DNA of 64,000 nucleotides from Chitinophaga qingshengii (GCF_014529935.1 NZ_JACVFC010000002.1:248001-312000), one strand, 5' to 3'. Shown: positions 9,434 through 19,445, numbered from the stretch's first letter. Notes: generated by a model not told the origin, from the letters alone. Numbers and translations are program-made.

Positions 9434-9743
9434 CGTTTAAGGGAAATGAATGTTATCTCCGCCGCGCGGAGGAAGGGGCGACACGGAATCACAGGGCACC
9501 AGGGCTGAAGCCAATTATAGGAGTTTTATTGAAGGAAATACATATTGTACATACCTGGCCTCAGATGTTTACCATGCGTTAATAATGGAATAATTAGCGC
9601 GAAGGAACCTGAATAACATCTTAGCCCAGGGTTTACAAGGCGAAGGATACCCTGCCCTGCCGGAACCGCAGGGAGGTATTTAAACCTGGCTTATTTTGGA
9701 TTCAAAACAGTGGTTTATAATCGAAAGCTACCTGAATGTGAGA
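9434..9743. other. Intergenic stretch with a nested inverted repeat, no gene seen
   Basis: About 310 bp between plsX and the NtrY-like kinase. No reading frame here resembles a protein. There is a short GC palindrome (CTCCGC..GCGGAG) near 9457-9471. Further on lies a larger element at 9626-9689: outer arms CCAGGGTTTA / TAAACCTGG enclose inner arms GATACC-GCCCTGC / GCAGGG-GGTAT. The function is unknown. Confidence 0.5.
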
Positions 9744-12700
9744 CTATTGCCTGTCATACAACGGGAGCTTCACATAAAACGTAGTTCCTTCGTTGAGTTT
9801 GGTCTCAAACCAGATCTCTCCTCTTGTTTGTTCTGCGATATTCTTACACATGGCCAATCCCAGGCCGGTACCGGATGATTTGGTCGTGAAATTAGGGACA
9901 AAAATTTTGGACTGCACTTCCGGGGAAATACCGCCACCATTATCTGCTACACTCACAATAACATAATGGTCGGCTGTTTCCTGCAGCCTTACCCGGATAT
10001 GGCCTTGTGTATCTTCCGGAATAGCCTGGATAGCATTGAGCAACAGGTTGGTAAATAACCGGTTCATTTGTGTTTTATCCGCAAATACATACAATGGCCG
10101 CCCCGGTTCCACATATTCGAGGTTACAGTCTTCCTGCGTCTGGTACAATCCTGTTAATGAAGACAGGACTTCATTCAACAGTACCACTTCGTTATTCGCC
10201 TCCCCGATACGGGCAAAGGCCGAGAAATCGGAGGCGATGTTGGATAAGTGTTCTATCTGTTCTACCAGTGTGCGGGCCACATTGGTGGAGAGTTCCTTCA
10301 CATTGGGTGAATCGCCGGCGATAGCCCGTTGCAGGTACTGGATACTCAGCTTCATGGGCGTCAGCGGGTTCTTGATTTCATGGGCCACCTGCCGCGCCAT
10401 TTCGCGCCAGGCCCCTTCCCTTTCGCTCTTAGCCAGGCGGGCGGCACTGACTTCCAGCTTACGCACCATTTTATTGTATTCCTTTACCAGCGCGCCAATT
10501 TCATCGTCTTTATCCCATTCAATCTCATCGTTGCGCTGACCCAGGTTCACATGCCGCAATTTCTCCGTTACCAGGGAGAATGACCGGGTAATGGAATTAG
10601 TGATCAGCAACGCCACCATACCAGCTATCAGGAAGATAAACGCGTTAAAATTGATGAGCGCCACCAGGAAGTTGGAGATCTGCTGGTTACGTTCCGTTTG
10701 CGTGGCGAAGTAAGGTACGTTGAGATAAGCCATCACATCGCCGGAGCGGTTACGCAGCGGCATATATCCCGACAGGAACGGCATACTGCCGATTTTTTCC
10801 GTTTGTATGAACTGAATATGTTGCAGGCGCGATATCTCATAATAAGCCATGGGCTCCATTTTGCCGGAGATCAACCCTTTTTCGGTCATGAGCGGTTGCG
10901 TTGTCAGGCGCAGGTTACCGTCTGCATCGTACACGTTGATATCGAGTGCCCGTTCATTGGCGATATTACCCAGGGCTGCCGTGAGTTTCTCTTTAAACAC
11001 CGGATCGTACATGTTGTCGATCTCGTCCATGTCGCGCTGGTTGAGGAATACTGTTTCCACATCGGTGGCCACCTCTCCCATCGTTTTGCTGAGTTTCTCG
11101 CGGTTCTGTACTTCCGAACGCCAGATAAAGAACATGGTGGTCGTAATACCGAGTATCACAAAGGAAAACACGACTACGAAGATGATGGTGCCGTGTACCT
11201 TTTTGCGGATGCTGATGTTGATCAGTGAGCGGACGTTGCTGACCCGCATCCGCGCTTTGATGAGCAGGTCGAATACCTTATAGATAACGATAATCAAGAG
11301 GAAGAGGCAGAACATGTACGCAAAAAGCGTGATGAATTCTACAAACGTGCGACTTTGTTTCACCACAAATACCACCTTCTCCGAAGATGCCCGGTAGATC
11401 ATTTGTGAATGCCCGTCCACATCTTTTACCGTGAGTTCGCCGGGTGGTATATCGCCGGGGTATAGGCGGATGGGGAATGGATAATCGCTGTAATGGCTGA
11501 CCAGTATGCCTTTATCATAAATCGCATAGGAGTAATTGGCTTGTGATTCCCGGCTGCGGTCGTAGAGGTCCCCTTCCACCAGCAGTTCAGGATAAAGCCG
11601 TTCCTGGCTGAATATTTTAGGTTTGAGCACATATACCAGCGCCCCCGTACTGGTGTTGTCTATCGGATTATGGAATTCCTTTTTACCGATATAGTTATAG
11701 TCATTGAAATTGGGTTCGTAATAATAGAGGTCGTTGCCGCTGGTTTCTGAGGGCGATTGTTCAGATTCAAACAACATACGGCGGTTGAACGACACCATGC
11801 TGATCGTATCTCCCGGATAGATAGGCTGGCCGTTTTCATCATACGGATAAAATGAAACATCAAAACGGCTCAGGTATCCCTGGAAGTAATTCTGCAGCAA
11901 TACTTCTTCCATGCGGGCTTTGGACTGTTTATGTCCTTTGTCGAGGAAAAAATATTGCATGTATTCGTCGTGTTCTATTTTTTTGCCCAGATCATTGAGC
12001 AGCATTTCCAGGTAAGGATCTTTCTGTTTAGAGAGATCGGCCGCCAGTTTTTCCCTCGCGGAGAGTTCTTTCTGCTGGTTGTAATACACCAGTGCGCCGG
12101 AAGTGGTGATCGTGAGCAGGAACAACCAAAACAGGAAAGGCACCGTGGCTACGCTGCTTTCAAAACGATCGGCGAGAAAATCGAGCAGCACGATGTACAG
12201 CAGCAGCCAGATAACCATCGCCACCGTGAACGGCAGTTCCGGGTTATGAATGCGGAACAGCAGCCAGATAATACCAATTGCCGCCAGCCAGATGTATTTG
12301 GTCCGGTACTGGAAATTGGTGAGTTCATTGAGCAGGTAGTTAATGATTTGGGAGAAGAACAGGAAGCTGAACGAGATGAAGCCCAGCACCACAAACCCTA
12401 TCAGGCTGTATTCCGTGAGGCTGAACGGGTTGGTGACATCAAACGAGATACGCGAATCTATCACCAGACTCTGAATAAGATCAGCCAGGAACTGTTCCAC
12501 CATATACAGCAGGAAACTGGCTACGATGATGACAATGCTTTGCATCCAGCGTTTACGGATAACAGGCAGGTTGATTGTTTTCACGTGTTCCCGGAAAAAC
12601 AGGATCATCCAGAAAGCCAGTAGTACGTTGAGCAGCAGATCTCCCAGCGAATAGAATATTTCATCTTTCGCATAGATGATCGGATCGAATATGTTGAGTG

Positions 12701-13550
12701 CGCGAAGATGAAACGGGAAATTATATACGTAGCTGAGCACACGGAGGCCGAAGACCATTCCGAAGAGAAACAGGAAGCCGTAGAGCGGGTTGGTGTTTTT
12801 CGCCAGCAGTGTTGCAAAGAGATTAAAGAAAATCAGTACACAGATACATCCCAATACGCGGAGGATGACACTGAGGTTATTAGGCGGGTGCGCCCGCACA
12901 CTTTTATTATAGTCCAGGAAAAAGAGGGTTTGATCTTCCCCGTTTTTCACCGGCAGGATGGTATGATCCGGCAGGATAAGGCTGGGGAGGTCCATATGGA
13001 CAGTATATTCCTGTCCCAGTTCTGATTTATTATAAAAATGGCTGATGAGGAAGTCGTTCCGGATAGCGTATTCCATGCGTACCGGGATGGCAGCCACTAC
13101 AAAATGCAGGTGATTGCCGGCTGTTTTCAGTTGCCGGGTAATGATTTCGTAATACCCGTTTTTCAGTTTCATGAAGCGGGAGCCGGGTTCCAGGGCTTCG
13201 TGCAGGTCATCCGGCTGCACCTGGCTGGTACTCCAGAAAGTGAGCCAGGTACCCTGTGCGCTGGAATCGTAGGCAAATACAAAGTAGTCGCGTTTACCCA
13301 GCCGTTCCAGTGTTTTATCATCATAATTACGCTGGAAGAGGCTATTGACCACGGTTGTATCCTTCAGCATTTTGTTGAAGGATTGTTCGCGTTGGTGCAG
13401 GCTTTTTTCCAGGCTACGTTTCACGCCTTGCGGAGAAGAATAGTACGCCCAGTAGTTACTGAACAGGAAGGCAAAAGTGAACAGCCATGCCGCGATGATC
13501 AGGAGATATCCATGCCGGAGGAAAAAAAGGCGTATTTCTTTTATATCCAA
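9744..13550 (-). CDS. NtrY-like sensor histidine kinase, very large, multi-spanning
   Basis: A 1268-residue membrane kinase. A first transmembrane helix lies at about 13-32, followed by a roughly 200-residue extracytoplasmic region. A cluster of six or seven helices follows (about 230-500), then a second large outside domain, further helices, and a HAMP-like segment before the kinase core. The phospho-accepting His is in QVAHEIKNPLTP (about residue 1057), with NLLLNAIQA, VADNGGGIS and GTGLGLAMCKN forming the ATPase domain. Kinase core and HAMP resemble NtrY. The start used is TTG, since no ATG precedes the first helix in frame. No response regulator is adjacent. Three copies of an octamer repeat lie just upstream of the start. 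Confidence 0.88.
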   Translation of the reverse strand: MDIKEIRLFFLRHGYLLIIAAWLFTFAFLFSNYWAYYSSPQGVKRSLEKSLHQREQSFNKMLKDTTVVNSLFQRNYDDKTLERLGKRDYFVFAYDSSAQGTWLTFWSTSQVQPDDLHEALEPGSRFMKLKNGYYEIITRQLKTAGNHLHFVVAAIPVRMEYAIRNDFLISHFYNKSELGQEYTVHMDLPSLILPDHTILPVKNGEDQTLFFLDYNKSVRAHPPNNLSVILRVLGCICVLIFFNLFATLLAKNTNPLYGFLFLFGMVFGLRVLSYVYNFPFHLRALNIFDPIIYAKDEIFYSLGDLLLNVLLAFWMILFFREHVKTINLPVIRKRWMQSIVIIVASFLLYMVEQFLADLIQSLVIDSRISFDVTNPFSLTEYSLIGFVVLGFISFSFLFFSQIINYLLNELTNFQYRTKYIWLAAIGIIWLLFRIHNPELPFTVAMVIWLLLYIVLLDFLADRFESSVATVPFLFWLFLLTITTSGALVYYNQQKELSAREKLAADLSKQKDPYLEMLLNDLGKKIEHDEYMQYFFLDKGHKQSKARMEEVLLQNYFQGYLSRFDVSFYPYDENGQPIYPGDTISMVSFNRRMLFESEQSPSETSGNDLYYYEPNFNDYNYIGKKEFHNPIDNTSTGALVYVLKPKIFSQERLYPELLVEGDLYDRSRESQANYSYAIYDKGILVSHYSDYPFPIRLYPGDIPPGELTVKDVDGHSQMIYRASSEKVVFVVKQSRTFVEFITLFAYMFCLFLLIIVIYKVFDLLIKARMRVSNVRSLINISIRKKVHGTIIFVVVFSFVILGITTTMFFIWRSEVQNREKLSKTMGEVATDVETVFLNQRDMDEIDNMYDPVFKEKLTAALGNIANERALDINVYDADGNLRLTTQPLMTEKGLISGKMEPMAYYEISRLQHIQFIQTEKIGSMPFLSGYMPLRNRSGDVMAYLNVPYFATQTERNQQISNFLVALINFNAFIFLIAGMVALLITNSITRSFSLVTEKLRHVNLGQRNDEIEWDKDDEIGALVKEYNKMVRKLEVSAARLAKSEREGAWREMARQVAHEIKNPLTPMKLSIQYLQRAIAGDSPNVKELSTNVARTLVEQIEHLSNIASDFSAFARIGEANNEVVLLNEVLSSLTGLYQTQEDCNLEYVEPGRPLYVFADKTQMNRLFTNLLLNAIQAIPEDTQGHIRVRLQETADHYVIVSVADNGGGISPEVQSKIFVPNFTTKSSGTGLGLAMCKNIAEQTRGEIWFETKLNEGTTFYVKLPLYDRQ

Positions 13551-13556
13551 TTTTCG

Positions 13557-13588
13557 TATTTGATTATTTGATTATTTGATTATTGAAG
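13557..13588. repeat. Octamer tandem repeat TATTTGAT x3 plus a degenerate unit
   Basis: Three exact TATTTGAT units (13557-13580) and one partial unit lie 7 bp upstream of the NtrY-like kinase start. The same octamer family recurs at 53559-53622. Confidence 0.85.
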
Positions 13589-13635
13589 AGTTCCGGTTGA
13601 AACATGAGTCCATAAATAAAAAAATAGCCAAATGA

Positions 13636-14403
13636 TCAAATTTCTAAATCTTTCGCTTTATTCCAGAGTGTATCCATTTCCGTTAGGTTCATATCATTGA
13701 GCCGGCGGCCCTGTTCGAGTGCGAGGGCTTCCATGTGCTGAAAGCGGCGCTGGAACTTTTTGTTGGTCCGTTCCAGGGCGTTTTCCGCATCGATATTCAG
13801 GAAGCGGGAATAGTTCACGAGGGAGAACATCACATCACCGAATTCGGCTTCTATTTCGTTCTGGTCGCCGGTATGCACCACTTCTTCCAGTTCATTCACT
13901 TCTTCCTTTACTTTCTCCCATACCTGAGCAGTAGTATCCCATTCGAAGCCGGTTTGTTTGGCTTTTTCCTGGAGGCGCATTGCTTTTACGAGGGCGGGGA
14001 GTGAGACGGGGACACCGCTGAGGACGGATTTTTTCCCTTCTTTCAGTTTCAGTTTTTCCCAGTTTTGTTTTACTTCTTCCTCGTCCTGCACTTTTACATC
14101 GCCATAGATGTGGGGATGTCTATGAATGAGTTTATCACAAACGCCGTTGATCACGTCGTTGATATCGAATTGTTGTTTTTCTGCGCCTATTTTAGCGTAG
14201 AAGACGATATGGAGCAGGATATCGCCCAGTTCTTCCTTAATGGACTTCCAGTCTTCATCCGTGATGGCATCGGCCAGCTCGTAGGTTTCTTCGATGGTCA
14301 GTTGCCGGAGGGTTTGGATGGTTTGTTTCCGGTCCCAGGGGCATTTCTCCCTTAAATCGTCCATTATCTGTAACAATCTGTTGAAAGTAGCTGTCTTTTC
14401 CAT
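13636..14403 (-). CDS. mazG: Nucleoside triphosphate pyrophosphohydrolase MazG
   Basis: About 255 residues with two MazG domains. The first carries CPWDRKQT, then EETYELADAI and EELGDILLHIVFYA, the Mg-binding ExxE...ExxD pattern. The second has EVNELEEVV and EAEFGDVMFSLVNYSRF. The enzyme hydrolyses (d)NTPs to monophosphates and PPi, acting as a house-cleaning or ppGpp-limiting activity. The start at MEKTATF (14403) fits the family; a longer in-frame start at 14433 adds ten unrelated residues. It lies upstream of the NtrY-like kinase on the same strand, with about 85 bp between. Confidence 0.94.
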   Translation of the reverse strand: MEKTATFNRLLQIMDDLREKCPWDRKQTIQTLRQLTIEETYELADAITDEDWKSIKEELGDILLHIVFYAKIGAEKQQFDINDVINGVCDKLIHRHPHIYGDVKVQDEEEVKQNWEKLKLKEGKKSVLSGVPVSLPALVKAMRLQEKAKQTGFEWDTTAQVWEKVKEEVNELEEVVHTGDQNEIEAEFGDVMFSLVNYSRFLNIDAENALERTNKKFQRRFQHMEALALEQGRRLNDMNLTEMDTLWNKAKDLEI

Positions 14404-14498
14404 AGCCGTAAAAATACAGAGAGATTTTGTCATTTTGGCATTTTCGGGGTATTGGGTAATGGGGGTAAAATTGCTTTCGGTTTAAAAGGCTTTTTAGT

Positions 14499-14506
14499 TA
14501 CATTTG
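14499..14506 (+). promoter_or_regulatory. Probable -7 element for tex
   Basis: TACATTTG matches TAnnTTTG. The upstream -33 match is weak (TTTC, about 20 bp before). It implies a leader of about 105 nt for tex. Confidence 0.4.
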
Positions 14507-14617
14507 CGAGCTGTAAAAAATTCAGCGATTTTAATATTTGACGGCAGGTTTTATACCGGTTTACAGTAAGGGTATCGGGTCTGTTGTCAACATAAGAAAA
14601 TCCCAAAACGTATTGAT

Positions 14618-16891
14618 ATGAATCCGAAACACATTACGCTTATTTCATCCGAACTGGGCATCTCCGCCAAACAGGCAGAGAACACCATGGTGTTGTTGTC
14701 TGAGGGGTCTACTGTACCCTTTATCAGCCGTTACCGCAAGGAGGTGACGGGTAGTCTGGATGAAGTGCAGATAGGTCGAATTGAGGACCTGCAGAAGCGT
14801 TACAAGGAAGTGGACGACCGTCGTGAGTTTATCATCAAAACCATTACGGAGCAGGAGAAAATGACGCCTGAGCTGCTGGAGAAACTGGAGAGCACCTGGG
14901 TACTGGCAGAGCTGGAAGACATTTACCTCCCCTACAAGCCCAAACGCAAGACCCGCGCCACCGTGGCCATTGAAAAAGGGCTCGAACCGCTGGCCAAACT
15001 GTTGTTTGACCAACAGGATGGCGACACCGCCGCTGCGGAGACATTCCTTAACGAGCAGGTAGCCTCTTCAGAAGAAGCATTGAAAGGCGCCCGCGACATT
15101 ATCGCTGAATGGATTAACGAGAACGCCGAATGCCGCGACAAGCTGCGTAAGCTTTTCACCCATACCGGCAAGCTGACTTCCAAAGTGGCCGAAGGCAAAG
15201 AGGAAGAAGGCAACAAATACAAGGATTATTTCGAGTTTTCGGAAGACCTGCGCGAAGTGCCGTCCCACCGGGTACTGGCTATTCTGCGTGCGGAGTCTGA
15301 AGGTATATTGTTCAGCACCATCGCCCCACAGGAAGAAGAAGCGGTGGAGCTGATCAACAAACAGTTTGTGACCGGTAAAGGCGCTGCTGCCGAACAGGTG
15401 ACTAAAGCCGCTGCCGACGCATACAAACGTCTGCTCCGCCCCTCCCTGGAAAATGAATTCAGGGCCGTAGCCAAAGAAAAAGCAGATGCTGAGGCGATCG
15501 ACGTATTCGCTGAAAACCTGCGTCAGCTGTTGCTGGCTGCGCCGCTGGGACCGAAAGCCGTGATCGCCATCGATCCGGGTTACCGTACCGGCTGTAAAAC
15601 AGTTGCGCTGGACAACCAGGGCAACATGCTGGACCATGACGTGATTTTCCCCCTGGAGAAAAACTATAAAAGCGAGGCTGCCGAAGCCCTGCTGAAGAAA
15701 TGGGTTGACAAGTACGATACCGCCGCCATTGCAGTGGGTAATGGTACCGCCGGCCGCGAAACTGAAGAGTTTGTTAAGAAAATAGACTTCGGTAAAAAAA
15801 TCAATGTATTCATGGTGAATGAAAGCGGCGCCTCTGTGTATTCCGCTTCCGAAGTAGCCCGTGAAGAGTTTCCCGACCAGGACGTGACCGTTCGTGGCGC
15901 TGTTTCCATTGGCCGCAGGCTGATAGATCCGCTGGCCGAACTGGTAAAGATCGACCCCAAATCCATTGGTGTAGGTCAGTACCAGCACGATGTGAACCAG
16001 TCATCCCTCAAACAAAGCCTGGACCGTGTAGTGGTAAGCTGCGTGAACAACGTAGGCGTTAACCTCAACACCGCTTCCAAACACCTGCTGGCTTATGTTT
16101 CCGGTCTCGGTCCTTCCCTGGCTGAAAACATCGTAAAATATCGCAAGGAAAACGGAGCATTCAGCAACCGTACCCAGCTGAAGAAAGTGCACCGCCTGGG
16201 TGATAAAGCCTTTGAACAGTGCGCCGGCTTCCTCCGCATCGAAAACGGTGACAACCCGCTGGATAACTCCGCCGTACACCCTGAACGGTACACACTCGTG
16301 GAAGAAATCGCTGCCAAGCAGCACTGTACTATACAGGAGCTGATCGGGCAGGAAGATCTGCGTAAAAAAATCAATCCGAAGGACTTTGTCCGGGAAGATG
16401 CCGGTATGCTCACGGTGGAAGACATCCTGAAAGAGCTGGCCAAACCCAGCAGGGACCCTCGTGATGAGATAGCTATCTTTGAATATGCAGAAGGTATCCA
16501 TAAAATCGAAGACCTGAAAACAGGGATGGTACTGCCTGGCGTAGTGACCAACATCACTGCCTTCGGTGCTTTCGTGGATATCGGCGTGAAACAGGATGGC
16601 CTGGTGCATATCTCTCATATGTCCAACAAATTCATCAGCAACCCCAATGAGGCCGTGAAACTGAATCAGAAAGTTCAGGTGACCGTTCTCGAAGTGGATA
16701 TCGCCCGCAAACGTATCTCCCTTTCCATGAAAGACCAGGAGAAGAGCCAGGGTGGCGGCCAACGCAGGGAGCGCAGAGATGATCAGCGCGAGGAGCGTAA
16801 CAATGACCGCCGGCAAAAACCTGCTAAAGAAGCACCATTGAATGATTTTCAGGCGAAGCTGGCAGCGTTGAAGAATAAGTTCGATAAATAG
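14618..16891 (+). CDS. tex: Tex family RNA-binding transcription accessory protein
   Basis: A 757-residue protein of standard Tex architecture. The helical Tex N domain has VPFISRYRKEVTGSLDE near the start. A YqgF/RNase H-like domain begins at AIDPGYRTGCK (about 320-440), followed by helix-hairpin-helix repeats with SGLGPSLAENIVKYR (about 490-570). An S1 RNA-binding domain at about 650-725 contains GVVTNITAFGAFVDIGV and DGLVHISHMS. A basic, glutamine-rich tail follows. Tex binds nucleic acid and acts in transcription and stress tolerance in several bacteria. It is monocistronic, with its own leader and terminator. Confidence 0.96.
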   Translation: MNPKHITLISSELGISAKQAENTMVLLSEGSTVPFISRYRKEVTGSLDEVQIGRIEDLQKRYKEVDDRREFIIKTITEQEKMTPELLEKLESTWVLAELEDIYLPYKPKRKTRATVAIEKGLEPLAKLLFDQQDGDTAAAETFLNEQVASSEEALKGARDIIAEWINENAECRDKLRKLFTHTGKLTSKVAEGKEEEGNKYKDYFEFSEDLREVPSHRVLAILRAESEGILFSTIAPQEEEAVELINKQFVTGKGAAAEQVTKAAADAYKRLLRPSLENEFRAVAKEKADAEAIDVFAENLRQLLLAAPLGPKAVIAIDPGYRTGCKTVALDNQGNMLDHDVIFPLEKNYKSEAAEALLKKWVDKYDTAAIAVGNGTAGRETEEFVKKIDFGKKINVFMVNESGASVYSASEVAREEFPDQDVTVRGAVSIGRRLIDPLAELVKIDPKSIGVGQYQHDVNQSSLKQSLDRVVVSCVNNVGVNLNTASKHLLAYVSGLGPSLAENIVKYRKENGAFSNRTQLKKVHRLGDKAFEQCAGFLRIENGDNPLDNSAVHPERYTLVEEIAAKQHCTIQELIGQEDLRKKINPKDFVREDAGMLTVEDILKELAKPSRDPRDEIAIFEYAEGIHKIEDLKTGMVLPGVVTNITAFGAFVDIGVKQDGLVHISHMSNKFISNPNEAVKLNQKVQVTVLEVDIARKRISLSMKDQEKSQGGGQRRERRDDQREERNNDRRQKPAKEAPLNDFQAKLAALKNKFDK

Positions 16892-16954
16892 GTTTCCGCT
16901 GATTCACCCAGGCCGGTGGATAGCAAAACGAAATCAGTCATCTACCTAAAAAAA

Positions 16955-17000
16955 GAGAACGCCCTTTGTTGTGTAAAAACGACAAAGGGCGTTCTTTTTT
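16955..17000. terminator. Bidirectional terminator between tex and a lipoprotein gene
   Basis: A perfect 14-bp stem AGAACGCCCTTTGT / ACAAAGGGCGTTCT (16956-16995) is flanked by A on the left and seven T on the right. It serves tex on plus and the convergent lipoprotein gene on minus. Confidence 0.9.
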
Positions 17001-17002
17001 TA

Positions 17003-17512
17003 TCAGTGATTGATCCAATGTTTGAACTGTTCCGGATAGCTGGTATCTTTTTTTTCGGCATAGACGACCACATTTTTATGGAAGGAGTAACCGGCGTAGA
17101 TGATATCACGATCCATGTCGATAGCCAGGGCAGCTTCGTAGGGGTTATCTGCCGCCGCAGCATGACCTTCATTAAATAGCACGTTATTTTCCACTTCGAT
17201 GGGCGGGCATACTTTAAACCGTTCCAGGAAGGTTTTGCGGTTTTTACCCAGCAGGCGGTTGAGCCGGGATTTTAGCGGTTCCTGGTCCAGCAGGGCTACT
17301 TCTTCCGCAAACTGTCCTTTGTATTGTTCAAATTTTTTCCAGGAAGCCACGCGGGCAGTATGGATGGTATCGTGGTTGGTGATCATAGTGTCTGTAGGGG
17401 GTATAATGGTATCATCTGCCAGTATCACCGCCCTTATTTCCTGGGCAGGACCGTTGCAGGCAGTTGTGCAAATACCTATCAGGAAGGCTACAGGTAACAA
17501 CTTAGCAGTCAT
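17003..17512 (-). CDS. Putative lipoprotein of unknown function
   Basis: 169 residues. The first about 20 form a hydrophobic export signal ending near a Cys (CTTACNGP), which suggests lipid attachment. No catalytic motif or known domain is recognised in the mature part. It holds a Lys/Glu-rich middle section and an apparently structured C-terminus with DMDRDIIYAGYSFH. It sits alone between the tex terminator and the enoyl-CoA hydratase gene. Function unknown. Confidence 0.7.
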   Translation of the reverse strand: MTAKLLPVAFLIGICTTACNGPAQEIRAVILADDTIIPPTDTMITNHDTIHTARVASWKKFEQYKGQFAEEVALLDQEPLKSRLNRLLGKNRKTFLERFKVCPPIEVENNVLFNEGHAAAADNPYEAALAIDMDRDIIYAGYSFHKNVVVYAEKKDTSYPEQFKHWINH

Positions 17513-17639
17513 GGTTAAATTTTTTAGTCATGGAAACAGGAACACTAAGCCGGCAGGTACCGCTCTCCTGTTACGGCAACAACTACGGGGCCAATATTTG
17601 GTTAACAATTCAAATAATAAAAAAGTTTAATAAAATTAT

Positions 17640-18422
17640 TTATTGCCCGGTAAAATGGGGTGTTCTTTTTTCGGTAAAGGCCGCCATTCCTTCTTTCTGG
17701 TCTTTTGAAGCGAAGAGCAGGTAGAAGTTTTTCCGTTCAAACTGAAGGCCTTCATCGAGGGTAGTATCAAAGGCCTTGAGGACAGCCTCTTTCGCCATTT
17801 TAACCGCCAGCGGGGCCATGGCAGCCACCTCAGTTGCCAGTTTAACAGCTTCCTGCAGGTATAACTCCACCGGTACCACGCGATTGATAAGACCCGCCTG
17901 TTGGGCTTCCTGCGCCGTAATAAAACGCCCGGTGAGCACCATTTCCATAGCCAGGGCTTTTCCCACGGCGCGGGTAAGGCGTTGGGTACCGCCGGCACCG
18001 GGCATTACGCCCAGTTTTATTTCCGGTTGACCGAAGCGGGCCGTTTCGCTCGCCACGATCATATCACAGAGCATGGTCAGTTCACAGCCCCCGCCCAGGG
18101 CGAAGCCGCTTACTGCCGCGATGATGGGCTTTTTTGTTCTTTTGATGGTATCCCAGGTACTGAACTGGTCGGTATTAAACATATCGATCGCAGATTTCTC
18201 CGCCATCTGTTTGATATCGGCGCCTGCTGCGAAAGCTTTTTCATTGCCACTGAGGACGATGACCCTTACCTGTTCATCCGCATCGAGGAGTTTGAGCGCA
18301 TCGCGCAGTTCACCCATCAGCTGGAGGTTGAGGGCGTTCAGTTCTTTCGGTCTGTTCAGCTGGATGTGGGCCACATAGGGCGCCACCTGTTGGTGTATGA
18401 TAATAAATTCCGGTTGCATCAC
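17640..18422 (-). CDS. Enoyl-CoA hydratase
   Basis: A 260-residue crotonase-fold enzyme adding water across enoyl-CoA in beta-oxidation. The oxyanion-hole segment AAGADIKQM and both catalytic glutamates are present, one in GGGCELTM and the other in FGQPEIKLG, followed by PGAGGTQRL. With both glutamates it should be a genuine hydratase rather than an isomerase-like crotonase. The stop lies beside an AT-rich stretch before the lipoprotein gene. An ATG one codon in (18419) is an equal start. Confidence 0.94.
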   Translation of the reverse strand: MMQPEFIIIHQQVAPYVAHIQLNRPKELNALNLQLMGELRDALKLLDADEQVRVIVLSGNEKAFAAGADIKQMAEKSAIDMFNTDQFSTWDTIKRTKKPIIAAVSGFALGGGCELTMLCDMIVASETARFGQPEIKLGVMPGAGGTQRLTRAVGKALAMEMVLTGRFITAQEAQQAGLINRVVPVELYLQEAVKLATEVAAMAPLAVKMAKEAVLKAFDTTLDEGLQFERKNFYLLFASKDQKEGMAAFTEKRTPHFTGQ

Positions 18423-18467
18423 TCAATTTAAAGAAAAAAGATAATATTTTATCTTCTTCCATGATCA

Positions 18468-19346
18468 TCAGTAGGAAAGCACCAGCAATATAAACGCAAT
18501 GAATACCGTCAGCGCAATTGTCATGTAAGCGAAGAAAAGCAGGCTACCTTTCAGTAGCGCCTTCCAGACAGGCTGCTGGTAAGCATTTCTTAGTGCCAGG
18601 ACCAGGTAAATGAAGGCACCCCAGTAGGCTAAATTCAGCGGTTGTTCACGATGAATGAAATAACGGACTACCAACCCCACCAATAGGATGATAAACAGAA
18701 ATGAATGCATGTGTATGGTGAAGATAGCATGGTCATTATACACCAATTTACGTTTTCTGTGCGTCCATTTAACCATTAAAGCAAACAATGGCATCAACAG
18801 AAACATTATTTTGGGCAGGTTATGCATAAACATTTCTGTGATAACGTCTTCACCGGCACGAGTTTCTTCTGATAATTCGGCTAAACGACGTTGCCAACGG
18901 AGTTCCATGCCGGTAAGGCGCTTGTTGGGAGGAAGGGCTGCCTGTAAGGAATCAAATTCTTTTACGCCATTGTAGTGTCCAACCATGTCGTTGACACGTA
19001 CTCCATTAATGCCTCCCGTGTGTCCCGGGCTATGGGTAAGTGTCGATAAAAACAGGAAAAATACGAAGGAGATAAATACATACAGTTTGATAGGATTAAC
19101 ATACCGTACCCTTCTGCCGGCCCAGTATTCTTTTGACAGGAAACCGGGGCGGATAGTGAGGTATTTGAGGGTTGTCAGGAACTGGGAATCGTAGTGAACG
19201 ATATCTGCTACCACATGGCCCACGAGGTGACCGAAACTTTCATGTTGCACCGTATTTTCCTGGCCGCAATGTGAGCAATAACGTTCCGGCACTTCCGTAC
19301 CGCAGTTGAGACAGTTTTTGTCTGACCGTAAGGGTTGTGTTTTCAC
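18468..19346 (-). CDS. DUF3667 zinc-ribbon membrane protein
   Basis: 292 residues. The N-terminus has two CxxC pairs (CLNCG, CSHCGQ) forming a zinc ribbon, then the DUF3667 core with LTIRPGFLSKEYWAGRRVRYVN. Four or five membrane helices follow (about 90-112, 185-200, 215-235, 245-265, 272-290). This is a common Bacteroidota family of unknown role. It is monocistronic, with about 45 bp to the enoyl-CoA hydratase gene. Confidence 0.9.
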   Translation of the reverse strand: MKTQPLRSDKNCLNCGTEVPERYCSHCGQENTVQHESFGHLVGHVVADIVHYDSQFLTTLKYLTIRPGFLSKEYWAGRRVRYVNPIKLYVFISFVFFLFLSTLTHSPGHTGGINGVRVNDMVGHYNGVKEFDSLQAALPPNKRLTGMELRWQRRLAELSEETRAGEDVITEMFMHNLPKIMFLLMPLFALMVKWTHRKRKLVYNDHAIFTIHMHSFLFIILLVGLVVRYFIHREQPLNLAYWGAFIYLVLALRNAYQQPVWKALLKGSLLFFAYMTIALTVFIAFILLVLSY

Positions 19347-19445
19347 GCGATTTAGCTGGTTGTAATATGAAATCGGGCAACAAGTTAAATAATAATCGTC
19401 ATGTATCTTATGTGGTTAAAAAATTTTAATATGAAATTTGCGTTT

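Noticed and set aside
15068..15988. 306-codon minus-strand frame inside tex
   Set aside because: It is an antisense shadow of a well-conserved gene with no recognisable protein motif.
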